64,000 nt of DNA. It comes from Microbispora hainanensis (lineage in GTDB: Bacteria > Actinomycetota > Actinomycetes > Streptosporangiales > Streptosporangiaceae). Below are positions 45,082 through 53,813 of this stretch, one piece after another; positions within the stretch are counted from its first letter, which is position 1, and each line of letters starts with the position of its first letter. Under the pieces are notes generated by a model that was not told the DNA's origin, did not search any database, and worked only from the letters and a program-made list of their open reading frames with translations. The DNA lies in assembly GCF_036186745.1 (NCBI RefSeq), contig NZ_CP108086.1:4340001-4404000 (forward strand), read 5' to 3'. Made by a program: the position numbers and the translations under genes.

Positions 45082-45639
45082 GTGATCGACGAAACCCTCC
45101 TCGAGGCCGAGGAGAAGATGGACAAGGCGGTGACGGTCGCCAAGGACGACTTCGCGAGCATCCGCACCGGCCGTGTGACGCCCTCGATGTTCAACAAGAT
45201 CAGTGTTGACTACTACGGATCGCAGACGCCGATCCAGCAGCTTGCGTCGTTCCACGTCCCCGAGGCGCGCATGGTGCTCGTGCAGCCGTACGACAAGGGC
45301 TCGCTGAACGCGGTCGAGAGGGCCATCCGCGACAGTGACCTCGGCGTCAACCCGAGCAACGACGGCACCGTGATCCGCGTGGTGTTCCCCGAGCTGTCGG
45401 AGGAGCGCCGCAAGGAGTACATCAAGGTCGCCCGCAACAAGGCCGAGCACGGCCGGGTGTCCATCCGGAACATCCGCCGGCACGCCAAGGAGATCCTCGA
45501 CAAGCTCGTCAAGGACGGCGAGGCCGGCGAGGACGAGGTCCATCGTGCGGTCAAGGAGCTCGACGACCTCACCCAGAAGCACGTCGCGAAGATCGACGAG
45601 CTGCTGAAGCACAAGGAAGCCGAGCTGCTCGAGGTCTGA
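45082..45639 (+). CDS. frr: Ribosome recycling factor
   Basis: 185 residues, the standard length; with EF-G it splits post-termination ribosomes. [40 protein letters not shown] and [20 protein letters not shown] are diagnostic. GTG start; a compact hairpin follows the stop. Confidence 0.97.
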   Translation: MIDETLLEAEEKMDKAVTVAKDDFASIRTGRVTPSMFNKISVDYYGSQTPIQQLASFHVPEARMVLVQPYDKGSLNAVERAIRDSDLGVNPSNDGTVIRVVFPELSEERRKEYIKVARNKAEHGRVSIRNIRRHAKEILDKLVKDGEAGEDEVHRAVKELDDLTQKHVAKIDELLKHKEAELLEV

Positions 45640-45644
45640 CGTCG

Positions 45645-45663
45645 CGGCCCGGAAAGCGGGCCG
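45645..45663 (+). terminator. Hairpin after frr
   Basis: Perfect 7-bp stem CGGCCCG / CGGGCCG with a GAAAG loop, 5 bp past the frr stop; no U-tract. Confidence 0.5.
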
Positions 45664-45675
45664 TACGGCACGACC

Positions 45676-45723
45676 GTGATCCTTGTGCCGCATCCGCGAC
45701 AAGTGGGGTGGCACAAGGATCAC
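45676..45723. promoter_or_regulatory. 14-bp perfect inverted repeat between frr and cdsA
   Basis: GTGATCCTTGTGCC (45676-45689) and GGCACAAGGATCAC (45710-45723) are exact complements around a 20-nt loop. The arms are less GC-rich than the terminators here, and the element abuts the cdsA start, so a regulator site or an RNA switch-like hairpin is as likely as a terminator. Confidence 0.6.
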
Positions 45724-45746
45724 GCGCATATAGAGAGTGGGACGCT

Positions 45747-46874
45747 GTGGACGGAACCGCTGCCGCCGGCGACCGGAATCCGGCGGGGAGCCCGGCAGGG
45801 AACCCGGTCGGGGGCCCGGCGGGCACTTCCGCTGCCGGACACGGCGCCGAGGCGGGTGGTCGCAGCGGCGCCGATCAGGCGTCCGCGCCGAACGGCCTCG
45901 GCCGTGGCGGTGCGGGCCGTGACGCCGGTCAGGGCGGCAGGACCGAACCCGGCACCGGTTCCGCCGCCGATTCCGCTGCCGGGGCAGGCCGGGCCGCCAC
46001 GTCGAACGGCCTCGCGGACCCACCGGGCACCGGCGCGTCCGGCGATCCCGCCAAGAAGCCCTCGGGCCGTACGGGCCGCAACCTCCCGGCGGCGGTGGGG
46101 GTCGGCGTCGCGCTCGGCGCGGCGGTCATCGCCTCGCTCTACACCGTGAAGGCCGCCTTCCTCGTCGTCGTCCTGCTGGCCGTCGGCGTCGGCATCCACG
46201 AGCTCGTCAAGGCGTTCGGGGAGTTCGGCATCCGGGTGCCGCTGCCGCCCCTGCTGGCCGGCATGGCGGCCATGGTGGTCGGGCCGTTCTGGGGCGGCAC
46301 GTCGTTCCTGGTCGGCGCGTTCGGCGTGACCGTGATGGTGCTGCTGGCCTGGCGCATGTTCCAGGGCGCGGAAGGCTTCGTCAGGGACGCGACCGCCGCG
46401 GTGTTCGTCGCGGTCTACCCGGCGCTTCTCGCGGGGTTCGTGCCGTTGCTGCTGGCCCCCGAGGACGGGCCCGATCGCGTGATCGTCTTCATCGCGGTCA
46501 CCGTGTGCAGCGACATCGGCGGATACTTCGCCGGGATCTTCTTCGGCAAGCACCGGATGTCGCCGCTCATCAGCCCGAAGAAGACCTGGGAGGGCTTCGC
46601 CGGGTCCACCCTCGCCTGCGTCGTGGGCGGTGCGTTACTGGTTCACTTCCTGCTGCAGGGTGAGTATTGGGAAGGCGCCGTCGTCGGCCTGGCGGGAGTC
46701 GTCTGCGCGACGCTCGGCGACCTGGTCGAGTCGGTGATCAAGCGGGACATCGGCATCAAGGACATGGGCACGCTGCTGCCCGGCCACGGCGGGGCGATGG
46801 ACCGCCTCGACTCGCTGCTGTTCACGCTCGTCCCCGTGTGGCTGCTGCTCACGCTCCTGGTCCCGGTCGCCTGA
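45747..46874 (+). CDS. cdsA: Phosphatidate cytidylyltransferase
   Basis: Makes CDP-diacylglycerol from phosphatidate and CTP. 375 residues from GTG 45747. A disordered Gly/Ala/Pro-rich N-terminus of about 110 residues is followed by a polytopic membrane domain (about 7-8 TM). It carries the CTP_transf_1 signature VIKRDIGIKDMGTLLPGHGG with AMDRLDS next to it. An alternative GTG at 45708 would place the inverted repeat inside the gene. Position after frr is conserved in actinomycetes. Confidence 0.92.
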   Translation: MDGTAAAGDRNPAGSPAGNPVGGPAGTSAAGHGAEAGGRSGADQASAPNGLGRGGAGRDAGQGGRTEPGTGSAADSAAGAGRAATSNGLADPPGTGASGDPAKKPSGRTGRNLPAAVGVGVALGAAVIASLYTVKAAFLVVVLLAVGVGIHELVKAFGEFGIRVPLPPLLAGMAAMVVGPFWGGTSFLVGAFGVTVMVLLAWRMFQGAEGFVRDATAAVFVAVYPALLAGFVPLLLAPEDGPDRVIVFIAVTVCSDIGGYFAGIFFGKHRMSPLISPKKTWEGFAGSTLACVVGGALLVHFLLQGEYWEGAVVGLAGVVCATLGDLVESVIKRDIGIKDMGTLLPGHGGAMDRLDSLLFTLVPVWLLLTLLVPVA

Positions 46875-47220
46875 CAGCCCGGTCCGCTGGCAGCCGAGTC
46901 CGCGGACGCCCCGGTCGTCTGACCGCGCGACCTGCCGACAGCCCGGCCCATTGATCGCAGGGCCTGGTGACGGCCCTGCCCCCTGACGCTCCGGTCGCCC
47001 TGATGGCGCGACCTGCCGACAGCCCGGTCCGCTGGCAGCCGAGTCCGCGGACGCCCCGGTCGTCTGACCGCGCGACCTGCCGACAGCCCGGCCCGCTGAC
47101 TGCTTGGCCTGGTGACGGCCGTGCCCCCTGACGCTCCGGTCGCCCTGATGGCGCGACCTGCCGACAATCCGGCCCGCTGACCGCTGGGCCCGGTGACGGC
47201 CGTGCCCCTGAACGTCTCGG
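46875..47220. repeat. 145-bp direct repeat after cdsA
   Basis: The unit starting CAGCCCGGTCCGCTGGCAGC begins at 46875, directly after the cdsA stop, and again at 47020. A degenerate third copy starts near 47165. Shorter subrepeats (GCGCGACCTGCCGACA, GGTGACGGCC) recur inside. The 439-bp gap to the next gene holds nothing else recognisable; frames through it encode only repeats. Confidence 0.85.
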
Positions 47221-47313
47221 ACCGCTGATGCCCGGGTCCGCTGCCGGTCCGACCCGCTGCCGGTCCGACCCATTGGCGGCTCGATGCGTGCTCCGGCCCA
47301 GCGTGCGGACGCG

Positions 47314-48348
47314 TCAGATCCGGCTCGTCAGCGCCAGTCGCTCACTGATCACCCGATGGCCGTGATCGGCCACGAGGCGGAGCTCCGACTCGTTGAGCGG
47401 AAGCAGCCACAGCCACCGTACGGCGTCGCCGCCGAACATGAATCCCGACATGTCGGGTAGCCCGGGCGGGTCCATCAGCATGAGCACCCCCTGGTGCCCG
47501 CCGTCCAGCGGAAACGTGGCCGGATCCTGGAACCAGCGGGCCGTGTGCCCATGCCCCAGCCAGGTGACCGACCGCCACGGATACTGCCCCAGCCAGGCGA
47601 ACAGCCGTGCGGCGGCCCTCGGATCCTGCCTGGTCGCCAGCGCGAGTTCCACCCGGCACGCCGTGTCGTACATCTCCGCGGCGGGCATCCGCTGGCAGCT
47701 CATGCCGACGGTGGACAGCACGGTGTAGTCCCGGGTGAACGTCGGCGGGCGCTCGCTGACGCCCACCAGCGGGAACCGGTCGCCGGAGACGTCCCAATAA
47801 CGGCCGGGCGGCCCGAGCCTGCTGTCCAGGTGCCCGAGCACGAACTGCTGGTAGGTGGCCCAGCTGCCCTCCGCCTGCCGCCACTGCCAGTACGCGCGGG
47901 CCTTGGCCACGCGGGGAGACAGGCCCTCCAGCGCCTCGCCCAGCGGCCAGGCGAACGGCGACTCCCCGACGGCGTCCCGCGCGTACCCGGGCAGGCCGTG
48001 CTCCAGGTCGGCCCACGCCGGAATGACCGCCAGGAGCGCGTCGTTCTCGTACAGGGCGACGCCGTCGCCCTCCTCGAACCACAGCACCGACAGCGACTCC
48101 GCGTCCAGGGGCGGGCGGCCCGAGGGGTGCGCGGTGTGCGCCTCGGGCATCACCGGCGGCAGCCCTGCCTCGGCGCGGCCCGCATCGGCCTCGGCGGGCG
48201 CCGGGACGTGGTTGGCCAGCCAGACCGCTCCGTGGACGATCCCCTTCGCGTCACGAAGGTAAGCTACGGAGGAGGTCCGGTCGGCTTCGATCGTCAGTGT
48301 GCGGCTCCCGTAGGGGTTGGTGCTGGTGAGCACGACAGTGGTGTCCAC
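47314..48348 (-). CDS. Suppressor-of-fused (SUFU) domain protein
   Basis: 344 residues. The C-terminal part resembles the SUFU domain found in bacterial toxin-immunity and uncharacterised proteins: FTRDYTVLSTVGMSCQRMP, RVELALATRQDP, LLMDPPGLPDMS and VRWLWLLPLNESELRLVADH. The N-terminal 150 residues (VLWFEEGDGVALYENDALLAVIP) are characteristic of actinobacterial members. GTG start with a GAGAGGTGAGG stretch upstream. Function unknown; oriented opposite to rlmN, with about 100 bp between the divergent starts. Confidence 0.7.
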   Translation of the reverse strand: MDTTVVLTSTNPYGSRTLTIEADRTSSVAYLRDAKGIVHGAVWLANHVPAPAEADAGRAEAGLPPVMPEAHTAHPSGRPPLDAESLSVLWFEEGDGVALYENDALLAVIPAWADLEHGLPGYARDAVGESPFAWPLGEALEGLSPRVAKARAYWQWRQAEGSWATYQQFVLGHLDSRLGPPGRYWDVSGDRFPLVGVSERPPTFTRDYTVLSTVGMSCQRMPAAEMYDTACRVELALATRQDPRAAARLFAWLGQYPWRSVTWLGHGHTARWFQDPATFPLDGGHQGVLMLMDPPGLPDMSGFMFGGDAVRWLWLLPLNESELRLVADHGHRVISERLALTSRI

Positions 48349-48452
48349 ACCTCACCTCTCGTACGCCTCCGGGATTCGACCGCCAGACAGAATGTAAAGC
48401 CGCGTGCGCCGGTCGTTAAGACCACGGCCGCGGATGATGGAAAGGGTTTTGC

Positions 48453-49565
48453 GTGAGCGAGCAGCCGAAGACCGGGCAGCTGACCTTCGTGGCGCCCCGC
48501 AGGGCCAAGCCGCAGCGCCACCTCGCCGACCTGACCATGGCCGAGCGCCGGGCGGCCGTGGCGGAGCTGGGGGAGAAGCCGTTCCGCGCCGACCAGCTCT
48601 CCCGCCACTACTTCACCCGGCTGACCGGCTCTCCCGAGCAGATGACCGACCTGCCGGGCGCGCTGCGCGAGCGGCTGGTCGAGCAGCTCATGCCCCCACT
48701 GCTGACCTCCGTACGCGAGATCACCTGTGACGACGGCATGACGCGCAAGACGCTGTGGAAGCTGTTCGACGGCTCGCTGGTCGAGTCGGTCCTGATGCGT
48801 TATCCCGACCGCGTCACCATGTGCGTCTCCTCCCAGGCCGGATGCGGCATGAACTGCCCGTTCTGCGCGACGGGGCAGGCCGGGCTCACCCGCAACATGT
48901 CCACGGCCGAGATCGTCGAGCAGGTCGTCGCGGGCGCCCGGGCGCTGGCGCGCGGCGAGGTTCCGGGCGGTCCCGGCCGGGTGACCAACGTGGTCTTCAT
49001 GGGCATGGGCGAGCCGATGGCCAACTACAAGGCCGTCATCGGCGCCGTACGCCGCCTGGTCGACCCCGCGCCGGAGGGCCTGGGCATCTCGGCGCGCGGG
49101 ATCACGGTCTCGACGGTCGGCCTGGTGCCCGCGATCGGCAAGCTCGCCGACGAGGGCCTGCCGGTGACGCTCGCCGTCTCCCTGCACGCCCCGGACGACG
49201 AGCTCAGGGACACGCTCGTGCCGATCAACACCCGGTGGAAGGTCGCCGAGGTGCTCGACGCGGCCTGGAGCTACGCGGCCAAGACCAAGCGGCGCGTGTC
49301 CATCGAGTATGCCCTGATCAAGGACATCAACGACCAGGAGTGGCGGGCCGACCTGCTCGGCCGCCTGCTCAAGGGCAAGCTCGTGCACGTCAACCTGATC
49401 CCGCTCAACCCCACGCCCGGCTCGAAGTGGACCGCTTCGCGTCCCGAGGACGAGCGGGCGTTCGTACGCCTCCTGGAGTCCCACGGCGTCGCCGTCACCG
49501 TACGGGACACCCGGGGGCGGGAGATCGACGGGGCGTGCGGGCAGCTCGCCGCGGCGCCCCAATAA
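48453..49565 (+). CDS. rlmN: Dual-specificity RNA methyltransferase RlmN
   Basis: Radical SAM enzyme that methylates C2 of A2503 in 23S rRNA and A37 of some tRNAs. 370 residues: Cys131, Cys135 and Cys138 in [11 protein letters not shown] bind the 4Fe-4S cluster. VTMCVSSQ and the C-terminal IDGACGQLA supply the two catalytic cysteines. [11 protein letters not shown] and [18 protein letters not shown] are typical. GTG start. Confidence 0.96.
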   Translation: MSEQPKTGQLTFVAPRRAKPQRHLADLTMAERRAAVAELGEKPFRADQLSRHYFTRLTGSPEQMTDLPGALRERLVEQLMPPLLTSVREITCDDGMTRKTLWKLFDGSLVESVLMRYPDRVTMCVSSQAGCGMNCPFCATGQAGLTRNMSTAEIVEQVVAGARALARGEVPGGPGRVTNVVFMGMGEPMANYKAVIGAVRRLVDPAPEGLGISARGITVSTVGLVPAIGKLADEGLPVTLAVSLHAPDDELRDTLVPINTRWKVAEVLDAAWSYAAKTKRRVSIEYALIKDINDQEWRADLLGRLLKGKLVHVNLIPLNPTPGSKWTASRPEDERAFVRLLESHGVAVTVRDTRGREIDGACGQLAAAPQ

Positions 49566-49573
49566 GGCGCGGC

Positions 49574-49615
49574 ACCCGCGTCCCGATACCCGCGTCCCGA
49601 TACCCGCGTCCCAAG
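49574..49615. repeat. 14-bp tandem repeat, three units
   Basis: ACCCGCGTCCCGAT at 49574 and 49588, then ACCCGCGTCCCAAG at 49602, in the 126-bp gap between the convergent rlmN and permease genes. Confidence 0.8.
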
Positions 49616-49691
49616 ACCGCGCTCCGACGATCGGTGCCTTGGTGTCCGGCACCCTGACGACCGGCACCTCGGCGACCGGCGTGGTGGTGCC

Positions 49692-50363
49692 TCAGGGGCG
49701 TGTGCGGCGCAGCCACGTGTAGGCCGCCAGGCCGATCGCGGGCCACAGCAGCGACTGTGCGGTGATCAGGGGCAGCCCGGACAGCAGCACCCCGTGATGG
49801 GCGTCCCGCATCCAGCCCATGACCGGCACGGTGAGCCAGCGGGCCCCGGCCATGCTGAGCACCAGCATCGACAGGTAGCCGAGGATCAGGGCGATCGTGG
49901 ACACCGCCGGGGAGGGCAGGATCGGGCGGCTCGTCAGCGCTCCGAGTGTGAGGCCCGCCGCCGCGGACAGCAGATGCAGCCACACGCCCACCAGCAGCAC
50001 GGTGAGGGTGGGGGAGCCGACGAGGCGGAGGAGCAGCGCGGCCTCGCCGATCGCCGCCAGGACGAGCAGCGACGCGTACGCCGCCAGAAGGCCGCCGGCC
50101 AGTTCCTTCGCGCCCAGGGCCGAGATGGCGACGCTGCGCTGCTCGTCGGGCTCGGTGTCGAGCAGGCCGCGCGCGGCCCAGGCGAGCACCGGCACGAGCA
50201 TGGCCGCCGAGTCCGCGGTGGCCGCGATCTCCTGCCCGGCGGGAATGGGGCTCGCGTAGAGGATCGCGAGCAGTGCCAGCAGCGCGATCAGCGGTTGCAA
50301 CGCCCGGTGTGAGGCGACGTAGCCGGCCAGGCGGAACCTCGCCAGCGCCATCACGGCGGTCAT
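49692..50363 (-). CDS. ABC transporter membrane subunit (exporter type)
   Basis: 223-residue hydrophobic protein with about six TM segments (LQPLIALLALLAILYASPIP, SLLVLAAIGEAALLLRLVG, and others). It has no family motif beyond resemblance to small ABC-2-like permeases. The ATG at 50361-50363 overlaps the ATPase stop (ATGA), so it is the membrane partner of that ATPase. Cargo unknown. A longer upstream frame overlaps the ATPase gene and is rejected. Confidence 0.75.
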   Translation of the reverse strand: MTAVMALARFRLAGYVASHRALQPLIALLALLAILYASPIPAGQEIAATADSAAMLVPVLAWAARGLLDTEPDEQRSVAISALGAKELAGGLLAAYASLLVLAAIGEAALLLRLVGSPTLTVLLVGVWLHLLSAAAGLTLGALTSRPILPSPAVSTIALILGYLSMLVLSMAGARWLTVPVMGWMRDAHHGVLLSGLPLITAQSLLWPAIGLAAYTWLRRTRP

Positions 50364-51121
50364 CCGGCGACCTCCCGGGTGGCGCGGGCCGTGATGTTCA
50401 CCGTGCAGCCCTCGGCACGCAGACGGTCGGCCAGGTCCTGCGCCTTCGACGCGGCCACCGCCACCTCCAGCACGGTCAGGGCCGGCTCCCCGGCGCCCTC
50501 GATCGGATCGATCGGATCGAGCTCCCGTAGGGCCCGGTCGCGGACCTCGCAGCGGCGCAGGCCGGGGAAGGAACGCAGATCGCCCTGGTGGTCGCTCATC
50601 ACGACGATGCCGCCGCGCGCGCTGATCTCCCCGATGATCCGGGGGAGCTCGGCCCGGGTGGCGGCGTCGAGACCGGCGAAGGGCTCGTCGAGCACGAGCA
50701 GCCCCGGCTCGGCGAGCAGCGCCTGCGCGAGGCCCACCTTGTGGGCGCTGCCCTTGGACAGGTCGGGCAGACGCTGCCCGAGCAGATGGTCCATGCCCAG
50801 CCGCTCGCTCCACCGGCCGATCGACTCCGTGCCCACCCGCCGGACCGCCGCCATGTGCCGCAGGTAGGCGGCCACGGTGAACGGCTGGTCGGCGGGGAAC
50901 CGCTCTGGGGCGTACCCGACGACCCGGGGGCGGTCCTCGACGCTTCCGCGCGTGGGCCGGAGCAGCCCGGCGACCAGCCGCAGGAGGGTGGACTTGCCGG
51001 TGCCGTTGGGCCCGGTGACCTCGACCACGTCGCCCGCGTCCAGGACCAGACCGGCGTCGGAGAGGATCCAGGGGGCGCGCCGTCCGTACCGGAAGGAGAG
51101 GCTGGCGATCCGCATAGTCAT
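50360..51121 (-). CDS. ABC transporter ATPase
   Basis: 253-residue ATPase with Walker A GPNGTGKST near 38-46 and Walker B LLVLDEPFAGLD. The signature is degenerate, DLSKGSAHKVGLAQAL, where LSGGQ is usual. A C-terminal extension of about 50 residues (LTVLEVAVAASKAQDLADRL) follows the core. Paired with one membrane subunit downstream; likely an exporter. The start is ATG 51121, two codons before another ATG. Confidence 0.85.
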   Translation of the reverse strand: MTMRIASLSFRYGRRAPWILSDAGLVLDAGDVVEVTGPNGTGKSTLLRLVAGLLRPTRGSVEDRPRVVGYAPERFPADQPFTVAAYLRHMAAVRRVGTESIGRWSERLGMDHLLGQRLPDLSKGSAHKVGLAQALLAEPGLLVLDEPFAGLDAATRAELPRIIGEISARGGIVVMSDHQGDLRSFPGLRRCEVRDRALRELDPIDPIEGAGEPALTVLEVAVAASKAQDLADRLRAEGCTVNITARATREVAG

Positions 51122-51241
51122 TTGAGCCTATCCGGATTGTTCCTCCCCGCGTGCGGACATCGGGCGATCTTTGGGTCTCGCCTTTTTGTTCGGAGTCCCG
51201 TCAGAATGGACGGGCTTGAGCAACGGGCAGGGAGGTGTGGT

Positions 51242-52243
51242 GTGAACCGCTTTCCCCGTGTCATGGCCGTGCGTTTGGGCTACGACCCCGCGCAAGTCGA
51301 CGAATTCGTGCGCAGGATCGAGCGGACGCTCGGCCTCGGTCCGCTCGATGGGCCGCCCGTGACCGCCGACGAGATCAGGAATGCCAGGTTCGCCGTCAAG
51401 CGCGGGGGTTACAACGAGACGGCCGTGGACTTCGCGCTCGACGCGTTCATCGTGGCGGTCGAGGCCAGAGGAGACCGGGACACCGCTACACCCGCACCGA
51501 AGCCGCCCACCACTCCGGCCGTGCCACCGCCGACCGCCCCCGTATCAAAGCCGCCGCTCACCGCCCCGGCCGTGTCGCCACCGCCCACCACCGCTCCCAC
51601 CGCGCCGCCGCCCGTGGCCTCGGGGGCCACCGGCTCCGGATCCGCTGCCCTGGGGGCCTCCGACGAAGAGTTCGCACCGGCCGTCCGGTGGCCCGCCGGA
51701 CAGGCCGTTGCCGGAACGTCCCGGTCCGCCGCGTCCGCCCCCGCGTCCGCCGACGTGTCCCGGCCCACCGGGGCCTCCGGGCCCGTCGGGCAGGCCGCCG
51801 CCGGAACGTCCCGGTCCGCCGCCGTGTCCCGGCCCACTGCCGCCCCGGCCTCGGCGGCCCCGCTACGCCGTACGCCTGCCGAGGACCGCGCACGCCCGCA
51901 GACGCCCTCCGCGAAGGCCGCCGTGGGCGCCGGCCGTAAGGAGAGGACGGGCACGCTCCCGCCGGAGCCGGGCTCCCCGAGCTGGCTGGAGACGCAGGCG
52001 GCGCGGGTGGAGCGGGTGGCCTTCCGCCCCGGGCGGCTCGGCATGGGCTACCGGGAGGAGGAGGTCGACGACTTCCTCGACCGGATCGTGGCGACGCTGC
52101 GCGGGACGGCGGCCGAGCCGCTCACGGCGGAGCAGGTCAGGAAGGCGACGTTCGCGACCGTGGTGTTCCGGCCCGGCTACGCGGTCGGTGAGGTGGACGG
52201 CTTCCTCGCCGACATGGCGAACGTGCTGGAGCGCCGCCCCTGA
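51242..52243 (+). CDS. Two-module DivIVA-domain protein
   Basis: 333 residues with two copies of the short DivIVA-type module seen in actinobacterial proteins. One is at the N-terminus (RVMAVRLGYDPAQVDEFVRR, then TADEIRNARFAVKRGGYNET). The other is at the C-terminus, about 245-333 (LGMGYREEEVDDFLDRIVAT, then TAEQVRKATFATVVFRPGYA). They are joined by a Pro/Ala/Ser/Thr-rich linker of about 150 residues. The GTG is preceded by AGGGAGG with 6-bp spacing. It lacks long coiled coils, so it is not the polar-growth DivIVA itself; membrane or septum association is an inference. Confidence 0.85.
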   Translation: MNRFPRVMAVRLGYDPAQVDEFVRRIERTLGLGPLDGPPVTADEIRNARFAVKRGGYNETAVDFALDAFIVAVEARGDRDTATPAPKPPTTPAVPPPTAPVSKPPLTAPAVSPPPTTAPTAPPPVASGATGSGSAALGASDEEFAPAVRWPAGQAVAGTSRSAASAPASADVSRPTGASGPVGQAAAGTSRSAAVSRPTAAPASAAPLRRTPAEDRARPQTPSAKAAVGAGRKERTGTLPPEPGSPSWLETQAARVERVAFRPGRLGMGYREEEVDDFLDRIVATLRGTAAEPLTAEQVRKATFATVVFRPGYAVGEVDGFLADMANVLERRP

Positions 52244-52268
52244 GGCGACTCGCAAAGCTCGTGGCCTG

Positions 52269-53813
52269 TCAGCGGCCGGTGGGAGCCGGTTCGAACCCCG
52301 CCGTGCGATACCGCTCGACCTCCGACCATGCGGCGGACATCCCGGCCAGGCACCGGTCGAACACCTCCGCCTGCCGGACGTATGCCTCGCGGGCGGGACC
52401 GGGGCGGACGCACAGGTCGTCGGTGTCGCTGACCGACCACGGCACGTCGCTGTGCCCGAGCGCGGCGGGCAGCAGCGAGGCGACCCCGCGTGCGCCGAGT
52501 TCGCTGGTGAGCTGACGGCGGACGGGACGGCCGAGCACGTCGGCGAAGATCTGCGCCCAGACCTCCGACCGTGCGCCGCCCCCAGCCAGCCGCCAGGGAC
52601 GGTCGCCCACGTCGGCCCCGCTGGCCAGGACGCGGTCGAGCTGCACCCGGTGATACTGCGCGACCCCCTCGATGACCGCACGGGTGAGATGCCCGCGACG
52701 GTGTACGGCGGAGATGCCGAGGAAGGTCCCTGAGGCCGCCGGGTGCTCGGGGGCGCCGTTGACGAACGGCAGGAACAGCAGCCCGTCCGCGCCCGGCGCC
52801 ACCGTCGCCGTCTCGGCCAGCAGGTCCGCCGCCGGAACGCCGGTGGTCGCCCGGTGCGGCACCGACGCGGTGCTCAGCCAGTCGAGGTTGGCGGCCGACG
52901 TGGGGGCGACCTCCATGGCGAGCATCGTTCCCGAGTCGGGCATCAGCGCGCTGAGCGTGACCTCGGGCGCGGGGGTGGCGGCGGGGACGACGACCCCGTT
53001 GATGGCCCAGGTGCCCACGATGATCGTCACGTCGCCCGGCGCCCGGCCGCCCGCGCCCAGAGTGGCGGCCACGCAGTCCATGCAGCCCGCGATCACGGGC
53101 AGCCCCTCCGGCAGTCCGGTCAGCTCCGCGACCCGCGCGCTGAGTCCGGCCACGACCTGCCCGGACTCGCGCAGCGGCGGGAAGCGGTCGAGGTCGCCGG
53201 CCGGAAGCCCCACCAGTTCGAGCGCCGTCGGCGTGTATTCGCGGGTGTCCAGCGCCACCATGCCGAACGCGCTCGCGTCGCTGTAGTCGGCGCTCGGCAC
53301 GCCGGTGAGCTGCGAGGTCACCCAGTCCTTGCATGACAGCGCCCACCGGGTCGCGGCGTACGCCTCGGGGTCGGCGTCGTGCATCCAGCGCAGGAGCACG
53401 GACGGCTGGGCCGCCCAGGGGATGGAGCCGGTCTCGGCGGCCAGGCGGCGGGCGGCCTGCGGCTCGATCGCGTCCACGATGTGCTGGGCCCGGCTGTCCG
53501 ACGACGCGATGGCAGGTCCGACCGGCCGCAGCGACGCGTCGACCGGGTAGAGCCCGTTGCCGTGCGCGGCCACGCCGATGCCGGCCGGCGCGTACCCGTC
53601 GGCGGCGAGTTTGCCCGCGAGGTCGCCGAGCAGTGACACGACGGTGCCGGCCAGCCCGGTCATGTCCACGTCGTGCCGGTGGGCGGTCACGCTGGTGCGG
53701 GGAGTGCGGGCGTGCACCACCCCCACCTCGCGTCCCTCGGTGTCGAACGCGGCGGCCTTCGACGCGGTCAGGCCGACGTCGACCCCGACGTAACACGTGG
53801 CCAGGTTCGTCAT
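52269..53813 (-). CDS. FGGY-family carbohydrate kinase
   Basis: 514-residue sugar/polyol kinase. N-terminal phosphate motif YVGVDVGLTASKAAAFD at residues 8-24, catalytic-base region VIAGCMDCVAATLGAG, and ATP-binding RLAGGGARSEVWAQIFADVL near 420. The family covers glycerol, xylulose, erythritol and autoinducer-2 (LsrK) kinases. The ATG at 53811-53813 is preceded by GGAGGAGACC and overlaps the dehydrogenase stop. Last gene of the operon; expected to phosphorylate the imported compound, giving the substrate of the LsrF-like or GlpD-like enzyme. The exact substrate cannot be fixed from sequence. Confidence 0.88.
   Translation of the reverse strand: MTNLATCYVGVDVGLTASKAAAFDTEGREVGVVHARTPRTSVTAHRHDVDMTGLAGTVVSLLGDLAGKLAADGYAPAGIGVAAHGNGLYPVDASLRPVGPAIASSDSRAQHIVDAIEPQAARRLAAETGSIPWAAQPSVLLRWMHDADPEAYAATRWALSCKDWVTSQLTGVPSADYSDASAFGMVALDTREYTPTALELVGLPAGDLDRFPPLRESGQVVAGLSARVAELTGLPEGLPVIAGCMDCVAATLGAGGRAPGDVTIIVGTWAINGVVVPAATPAPEVTLSALMPDSGTMLAMEVAPTSAANLDWLSTASVPHRATTGVPAADLLAETATVAPGADGLLFLPFVNGAPEHPAASGTFLGISAVHRRGHLTRAVIEGVAQYHRVQLDRVLASGADVGDRPWRLAGGGARSEVWAQIFADVLGRPVRRQLTSELGARGVASLLPAALGHSDVPWSVSDTDDLCVRPGPAREAYVRQAEVFDRCLAGMSAAWSEVERYRTAGFEPAPTGR

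Noticed and set aside
46635..47273. Minus-strand frames between cdsA and the SUFU gene
   Set aside because: They translate the 145-bp repeat and part of cdsA antisense; no homology-like segments.
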